Source of the DNA: Phycisphaerales bacterium
GTDB taxonomy: Bacteria > Planctomycetota > Phycisphaerae > SM23-33
Length of the DNA: 10,095 bases
Reading direction: 5' to 3'
Assembly: GCA_003485185.1 (NCBI GenBank)
Contig: DNAS01000019.1
Location: 1-10,095 of the forward strand
Below, piece by piece: positions 6,614-10,095 of this stretch. Each line of letters begins with the position of its first letter. Positions within the stretch are counted from its first letter, which is position 1. The notes under the pieces are model-generated. The model had not been told where the DNA came from. It saw nothing but the letters and a program-made list of their open reading frames with translations, and searched no databases. The position numbers were made by a program, and so were the translations under genes.

Positions 6614-7685
6614 GACCGTCGCCCCTCCCGGCGACGCCTCCGGCACGCGCGCAACTTTCCCGCCAGACGAGACTGCTGGGCAGCACGACCTGCCGCGGCG
6701 GGCCGTCGAAACCGCTGATGCGCTCCTGGAGCATCTCGATCGCACGCAGCATCATCTGAGATTCGTGGTTGTCCACGCTGGTCAGCGACGGCTGTAGGTC
6801 CTCGCTGATGGCGGTGTTGTCGTACCCGACGATGCTGACGTCCTGCGGAATGCGAATGCCCTGTCGGGCCAGCTCGTAGGCGCCCCCCATCGCAATCCAA
6901 TCGTCGTTGAAAATGATGGCCGTCGGGACGGAACGGGTGGCGACATACGTGCGGATCGCCTGCTGTCCGCCGCGCAGGCCCTCCGGGACGTTCTGGATGA
7001 TCCAGCGGGCGTCCGGCTCGATGCCCGCCTCGCGCAAAGCCGTCATATACGCGTCGAGGCGCCGGCTGACCGTCGCATACTCCCGGCGGGTCAGCACCAG
7101 GCCGATGGCGGCGTGCCCCAGCGAGAGCAATTGCCCGACGGCGTCGCGAATCCCGGGCGTCGGGTCGCTCAAGACGCAATCGATCCCCGTGCGCTCCGTG
7201 GTGTCGTTGATGGCCACCGCGGCAATGGGCTCCTTTGCCAGCCTTTCATAGAACGCCGACGTCCCGTGCCCCAGCATCAGCACGCCGTCCACGCGGTTTT
7301 CGCTGATGAACTTCGGCCACATGCCTTCCTCGCCGTCGGGCTTGAGCATGTGGATGTGCAGATGGTTGCCGCGTTCCGCGGCGCCCATTTCCGCCAAGGC
7401 GACCATGCGTTCCAGGTGCCCCGGGTTCGGCATGGGGCGATCGCTGGGACGGAGTACCCGCACGACCAGTCCGATGGCATTGGCATGTTTCCGCCGCAGC
7501 GGTCTGGGCCGATACCCCAACGCCTCGGCGTACGCGCAGATCTGGGCGGAGCGGTCCTTGCTGACCCCGGGATTGCCCGCCAAGGCCCGGGAAACCGTCC
7601 CCAAATCGGCGTTCACCAAAGCGGCGATGTCCCGCAGGGTGACGGGCTTCTTACGGCCTCTTGCTGTCGCCAGGCGCGTATCCAT
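6603..7685 (-). CDS. LacI-family transcriptional repressor
   Basis: A 360-residue cytoplasmic repressor. Residues 15-60 form the LacI-type helix-turn-helix (VTLRDIAALVNADLGTVSRA, then GNPGVSK and ALGYRP), with a hinge around 60-68 that is more basic (RPRPLRRK) than usual. Residues 69 to about 345 are the sugar-binding-protein-like effector domain, ending in SIVGYDNTAISEDLQPSLTS. Length is typical, with a 14-residue extension before the HTH. The ligand is unknown, probably a sugar or oligosaccharide. The ATG at 7685 lies only 7 nt after a strong -10 box, so the mRNA is predicted to be leaderless. A palindrome inside the promoter suggests autorepression. The first gene downstream is the LamG-like PEP-CTERM gene, a plausible target or operon partner. 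Confidence 0.93.
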   Translation of the reverse strand: MDTRLATARGRKKPVTLRDIAALVNADLGTVSRALAGNPGVSKDRSAQICAYAEALGYRPRPLRRKHANAIGLVVRVLRPSDRPMPNPGHLERMVALAEMGAAERGNHLHIHMLKPDGEEGMWPKFISENRVDGVLMLGHGTSAFYERLAKEPIAAVAINDTTERTGIDCVLSDPTPGIRDAVGQLLSLGHAAIGLVLTRREYATVSRRLDAYMTALREAGIEPDARWIIQNVPEGLRGGQQAIRTYVATRSVPTAIIFNDDWIAMGGAYELARQGIRIPQDVSIVGYDNTAISEDLQPSLTSVDNHESQMMLRAIEMLQERISGFDGPPRQVVLPSSLVWRESCARAGGVAGRGDGHTP

Positions 7686-7692
7686 GGAAACC

Positions 7693-7720
7693 AGTATAAC
7701 GCAACAGTTGCGCTTGTCAA
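7693..7720 (-). promoter_or_regulatory. Sigma-70-type promoter of lacI
   Basis: A consensus -35 box TTGACA (7715-7720) and a -10 box TATACT (7693-7698, five of six consensus bases) are spaced by 16 bp. The predicted start of transcription coincides with the ATG at 7685, so there is no leader. Confidence 0.75.
7700..7712. promoter_or_regulatory. Perfect 13-bp palindrome CGCAACAGTTGCG in the lacI promoter spacer
   Basis: Six-base arms CGCAAC and GTTGCG flank one central base, entirely between the -35 and -10 boxes. Binding there would exclude RNA polymerase. Odd-length palindromic operators are known in the LacI family (lac O1). The link to this protein is inference from position. Confidence 0.6.
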
Positions 7721-7896
7721 CAGAAACTTATTCCCAACGGAATCTATAGTCCAACCGTTTTGAGAATATGATGCCTATCTTCTTGTTTTGCAATATTTTA
7801 CGTTGCAATATGAAGAATCCTGGTGGTTCGGGGATTGAAAAATGGCTTCGCAACAAAAACGCCCGTTGTTGCAATTGTTGCGTCCCGGAGGAAATT

Positions 7897-8301
7897 TCAG
7901 TTCGCGCCGGCCCAGCGGAGTTGGCCGTCGGCGACTTCGACGAGCAGGACGTGGAGTTTCCGGGGACCTTGCGGGCCTGCGAGGTCCAGGGCGGCGCGGT
8001 AGACGCGCTCGCCGAAGCGGTCCAGCGAGGCCAGTTCGACGCGTTCGGCCTGGGCGATCTGGCGCAGGAGGTACTTGAGCCCGGCCGCCTGCGACTCGGT
8101 CAGTCCGTCGGCGGACTGCCGCGCCGCCTCGGCGTCGAAGGCGTCGCCGGCCTGGCGGAGGGCGTCGATCATCTTCCGCACCTGCCGGCCTTGCGGAGAG
8201 TCCGGCCCGAGGTCGCGCCGCTCGTATTCGCCGGCGCATCCGCCCAGCAGCCCCGCCGCCAGCACCCAGACGGCGCTATTCCTGATCATAGTGCGGAACA
8301 T
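7897..8301 (-). CDS. Small predicted lipoprotein of unknown function
   Basis: A 134-residue protein that I cannot assign to a family. A basic start and hydrophobic stretch lead to a lipobox LLGGC with Cys22, so lipidation and membrane anchoring are likely. The mature part is mostly alpha-helical by composition, with charged segments such as GRQVRKMIDALRQAGDAF. The start at 8301 is chosen over an internal ATG at 8289 because a GGGGA lies 6 nt upstream; both leave the lipobox intact. The gene overlaps the end of the prepilin-like gene by 26 nt (14 nt with the later start) in another frame, which points to translational coupling and one mRNA. Its role is probably linked to that envelope module. 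Confidence 0.75.
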   Translation of the reverse strand: MFRTMIRNSAVWVLAAGLLGGCAGEYERRDLGPDSPQGRQVRKMIDALRQAGDAFDAEAARQSADGLTESQAAGLKYLLRQIAQAERVELASLDRFGERVYRAALDLAGPQGPRKLHVLLVEVADGQLRWAGAN

Positions 8302-9061
8302 TCGTCGTCCCCACGAAGCTGAGGTTCTGCGCCGGCAGTCGCATGGTCCCGCCTTCCAGGCCGTAGGCGGCCGCGTGACCGTCGGCGCACAGGGCGTCGG
8401 TCTTTCCGAGGTGGCGGAAGTGCGACGTCGGCGTCGGAATCCACATGCCGGAAATCGGCTCGAGGAAGGTGCTGTTCTGGAGAATCGGCACGCCCGCCGG
8501 GGCCCAGAACATGGCCGAGTCGTTAAACACGAACAGCTCGTGCGGCGCGGTTAGTTCGGAACTCTTCTTGCGGGGCAGGAACTTCCCGTCGGATCCGCGG
8601 CGGCTGGCGGCACGCGGGTCCAGGCACCACGCGTTGTATCCGAAGCAGGTGGTCGGCTCGTTCATGCCCGCCTGCGGCACGTAGCTGCCCCACGGCAGCG
8701 CCGGGCAGCCCAGCAGTTCGGCCCGGAAGTCGCACGCGGCCATGAACGGGCTGGGTTTCGTGTCGAGCGGGTCGCTGACCTTGCCCCAGAAGTACGTCTT
8801 GTCGCCCGGCGTGGGCCAGTTCGAGAGCAGGTACGGCCAGAAGTATTCCCCGTTGTCGGTCAGGTAGAGGTTCATCGCGACGCCCAGGCTGTGCAGGTTC
8901 GCCAGGCACTGCGTCTGTCGGGCGAGGTCCTTGGCGGCCGTCAGGCTCGGCAGCAGGATGCTCGTCAGCAGCGCGATGATGGCGATGACCACCAGCAGTT
9001 CGATCAAGATGAACGCCGCCTTGTCGCGTCGCGAACCGGGATGTCTTCTCGCCTTGGTCAT
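8276..9061 (-). CDS. Prepilin-like protein with H-X9-DG motif and atypical cleavage site
   Basis: A 261-residue relative of the protein at 3435-4283. It has a longer basic leader (1-16), then Phe17, Glu21 and a hydrophobic helix to about residue 40 (FILIELLVVIAIIALLTSIL). The residue before Phe17 is Ala rather than the usual Gly, and the second mature residue is Ile rather than Thr. The helix is followed by TAAKDLARQTQCLANLHSLG, close to KAKDLAKLAVCQGNLHSVG in the other copy. The H-X9-DG motif is present (His217, Asp227-Gly228, in RHLGKTDALCADGH). The ATG at 9061 is chosen because it places the leader at a normal size; the frame stays open to 9238, but that would overlap the preceding gene and add an implausible Arg/Pro-rich tract. 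No ribosome site is visible; a strong hairpin ends 11 nt before the ATG. Confidence 0.88.
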   Translation of the reverse strand: MTKARRHPGSRRDKAAFILIELLVVIAIIALLTSILLPSLTAAKDLARQTQCLANLHSLGVAMNLYLTDNGEYFWPYLLSNWPTPGDKTYFWGKVSDPLDTKPSPFMAACDFRAELLGCPALPWGSYVPQAGMNEPTTCFGYNAWCLDPRAASRRGSDGKFLPRKKSSELTAPHELFVFNDSAMFWAPAGVPILQNSTFLEPISGMWIPTPTSHFRHLGKTDALCADGHAAAYGLEGGTMRLPAQNLSFVGTTNVPHYDQE

Positions 9062-9072
9062 GGAAAAGGGTT

Positions 9073-9110
9073 CGCGGGGCCCCGGGTCGGGAACACTCCG
9101 AGGCCCCGCG
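9073..9110 (-). terminator. Strong hairpin between PEP-CTERM and prepilin-like genes
   Basis: CGCGGGGCC (9073-9081) pairs with GGCCCCGCG (9102-9110), nine base pairs, and TCGG (9087-9090) pairs with CCGA (9098-9101) inside the loop. A short TTTT lies at 9063-9068 on the minus strand, directly before the next ATG. It could be a partial terminator, an mRNA stabiliser for the upstream gene, or a control element for the downstream start. Confidence 0.5.
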
Positions 9111-9131
9111 GGAACGAAACTTCGTTCGTCG

Positions 9132-9824
9132 TCAGCGCCGGCGGCGGCGCACCAGCAGGGCCGCGCCCGCGCCCAGCAGGGCCAGCGTCGTCGGCTCGGG
9201 CGTCGGGACGGCGGGCTCGTAGGTGCTGCCCAACTCATCCACCTGGGTGTATCCGTCCCACCAGCCGTCGGACAGCGGGCGCCCGGCCGAACCGAACGAC
9301 GGCGGGGCGAACCAGTCCGTCCCGTCGCCCGTCGGGTCGCCGGGGTGCGAGAGATCGCCGATGTAATTCCAGTTCGCGTCGAACAGGGCCTCGGTGTAGT
9401 CGGCGTACCCGCTCACCCAGTAGCGGATGCTCTCGCCCGTGCCGTAGTAGTCGTCCACGAGCGTGTGTCCGTTGTAAACGAGCTTCTCCACGATGCTGCC
9501 GAAGCTGTACTGCGTGCCTTCCAGGCGGATGGACCCGCCCTCGGCCACGATGGAGCTGGCCGATGCGCTGATGGGCGTGTAGGTGAACGTGCTTCCGCTG
9601 GCGGCGACGACCGCCTGGAGCATGTCCCAGCCGGTGGCGGCGCCGTTCCAGCGGTAGCCGAACGCGTAGCTGTTCCCGCCGCCGAAGTCCAGGACGCACA
9701 TGGCCTCGCTGCCGCCCGTGCCCGCCCAGAACTCCGTATCGACCTGGGCGAAGGTGTAGGCCCAACCCGTCGTCGAGAACGCCGCCAACGTCACGAGCAT
9801 CATCACGAAACCGAACTTCTTCAT
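9132..9824 (-). CDS. Exported PEP-CTERM-anchored protein with GYRWNG…DML motif
   Basis: A 230-residue secreted protein. Residues 1-22 are a signal peptide (MKKFGFVMMLVTLAAF, probable cut after GWA). The first part of the mature protein has LDFGGGNSYAFGYRWNGAA followed by TGWDMLQAV. From memory a similar pattern (GYRWDG…GEDML) recurs in exported PEP-CTERM and surface proteins of several phyla, but I cannot name its function. The later part is rich in Trp, Tyr and Asp. The tag is clear: TPEPTTLALL (Pro-Glu-Pro 209-211), hydrophobic helix, five Arg at the end. I chose the ATG at 9824, with GGAGG (9830-9834) 5 nt upstream, over an in-frame start at 9836. It is the first gene of a probable three-gene unit with the prepilin-like and lipoprotein genes. 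Confidence 0.9.
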   Translation of the reverse strand: MKKFGFVMMLVTLAAFSTTGWAYTFAQVDTEFWAGTGGSEAMCVLDFGGGNSYAFGYRWNGAATGWDMLQAVVAASGSTFTYTPISASASSIVAEGGSIRLEGTQYSFGSIVEKLVYNGHTLVDDYYGTGESIRYWVSGYADYTEALFDANWNYIGDLSHPGDPTGDGTDWFAPPSFGSAGRPLSDGWWDGYTQVDELGSTYEPAVPTPEPTTLALLGAGAALLVRRRRR

Positions 9825-10095
9825 GGTTGCCTCCAAGCATGCGCCCCTTGGGGACGCGGTGTTAAGGACTGTTTTTCAGGACTCAAGGAACTCACGTAGC
9901 CAAATCGAGACGTTTCCCACTCATGTCGCCTGGTTTTGCGAGCACCTCCTGTCACAATTTCCTTGGCCCAATGAGCGTTGGCGGGCGGGTCCGGGCGCAA
10001 GACCACTCCTGCCGGCAACCTGTGGGGAGATGCCCTGGAGCGCGGGCGACAAAGAGCGGTGAGCGAAGCACCGGCCGCCTTGCCGCGAGCGACCT
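9825..10095. other. Upstream region of the rightmost gene; no gene recognised
   Basis: The 270 nt to the window edge contain no convincing coding frame, no clear -35/-10 pair and no known RNA. AT-richer stretches at 9860-9960 are the likeliest place for the promoter of the PEP-CTERM gene. A GTG at 10059 opens a short plus-strand frame to the edge, preceded by AAAGAG, but too little is visible to call a gene. Confidence 0.5.
9841..9857 (-). promoter_or_regulatory. Small hairpin just upstream of a ribosome-binding site
   Basis: GCG and CCCC on one side pair with GGGG and CGC on the other (one bulged base, tight AA/TT loop), 6 nt before the GGAGG of the PEP-CTERM gene. It may influence translation or be chance; the 2-nt loop would force the innermost pair open. 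Confidence 0.25.

Larger units (their letters stand above)
7686..7896. promoter_or_regulatory. Regulatory gap with six GCAAC/GTTGC boxes
   Basis: On the plus strand GCAAC or GTTGC occurs at 7701, 7707, 7802, 7850, 7868 and 7877. TTGCAATAT occurs at 7788-7796 and 7803-7811, and TTGCAAT again at 7869. CGCAACAA (7849-7856) and TTGTTGCG (7875-7882) form an 8-bp inverted repeat. The first pair of boxes is the lacI promoter palindrome. The rest may be auxiliary operators allowing DNA looping. The 7849-7882 repeat could also act as the 3' hairpin of the lipoprotein gene. Confidence 0.45.

Noticed and set aside
9062..9238. Longer N terminus of the second prepilin-like protein
   Set aside because: It would overlap the preceding gene, include the strong hairpin and add a long Arg/Pro-rich tract before a prepilin leader.
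9823..10062. Plus-strand frame of 79 codons and a GTG start at 10059
   Set aside because: No recognisable protein features; the first overlaps the start of a clear minus-strand gene, and the second has only a dozen codons before the window edge.

Overview
The window reads as a chromosomal segment from a GC-rich member of the PVC superphylum, most likely Planctomycetota (Phycisphaerae-like), with Lentisphaerota as the main alternative. This rests on gene types and not on any marker gene. There are three exported proteins with C-terminal PEP-CTERM anchors, two prepilin-like proteins that carry the H-X9-DG motif, a secreted sialate O-acetylesterase-type SGNH enzyme, and two sugar-type repressors (one GntR/LacI hybrid, one classical LacI). 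No phage, transposase, CRISPR, tRNA or rRNA was seen.

All nine well-supported genes lie on the minus strand, so the window is best read from right to left. First comes a PEP-CTERM protein (9132-9824), a prepilin-like protein (8276-9061) and a small lipoprotein (7897-8301) that overlaps it by 26 nt. Next, after a regulatory gap rich in GCAAC/GTTGC boxes (7686-7896), come a LacI-family repressor (6603-7685), a LamG-like PEP-CTERM protein (5378-6472), a second PEP-CTERM protein (4359-5186), a second prepilin-like protein (3435-4283) and the esterase (1810-3408). Finally, after a 570-nt gap without a well-supported gene (1238-1809), comes the GntR/LacI hybrid regulator (107-1237).

The genes look like a cell-surface and polysaccharide-use island. 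The LacI and GntR/LacI proteins would sense sugars or sugar-like ligands, the esterase would deacetylate glycans outside the cytoplasm, and the PEP-CTERM, prepilin-like and lipoprotein products would be envelope or surface components. This functional link is inferred from family and neighbourhood only.

The most interesting signals are regulatory or structural. (1) About 190 bp, comprising the 3' tip of lacI, the whole leader and the first ~17 codons of a PEP-CTERM gene, occur twice (5138-5328 and 6424-6613). About 130 bp of this is identical, yet the rest of the two proteins is unrelated. (2) Both regulator genes have TTGACA-type promoters whose -10 box lies exactly 7 nt before ATG, which predicts leaderless mRNAs. 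(3) A perfect 13-bp palindrome fills the lacI promoter spacer. (4) A perfect 17-bp palindrome precedes a possible 50-codon plus-strand gene, and shares a 13-bp motif with the GntR promoter. (5) Four GC-rich hairpins stand in a row at 1549-1732, three of them followed by AATGCG.
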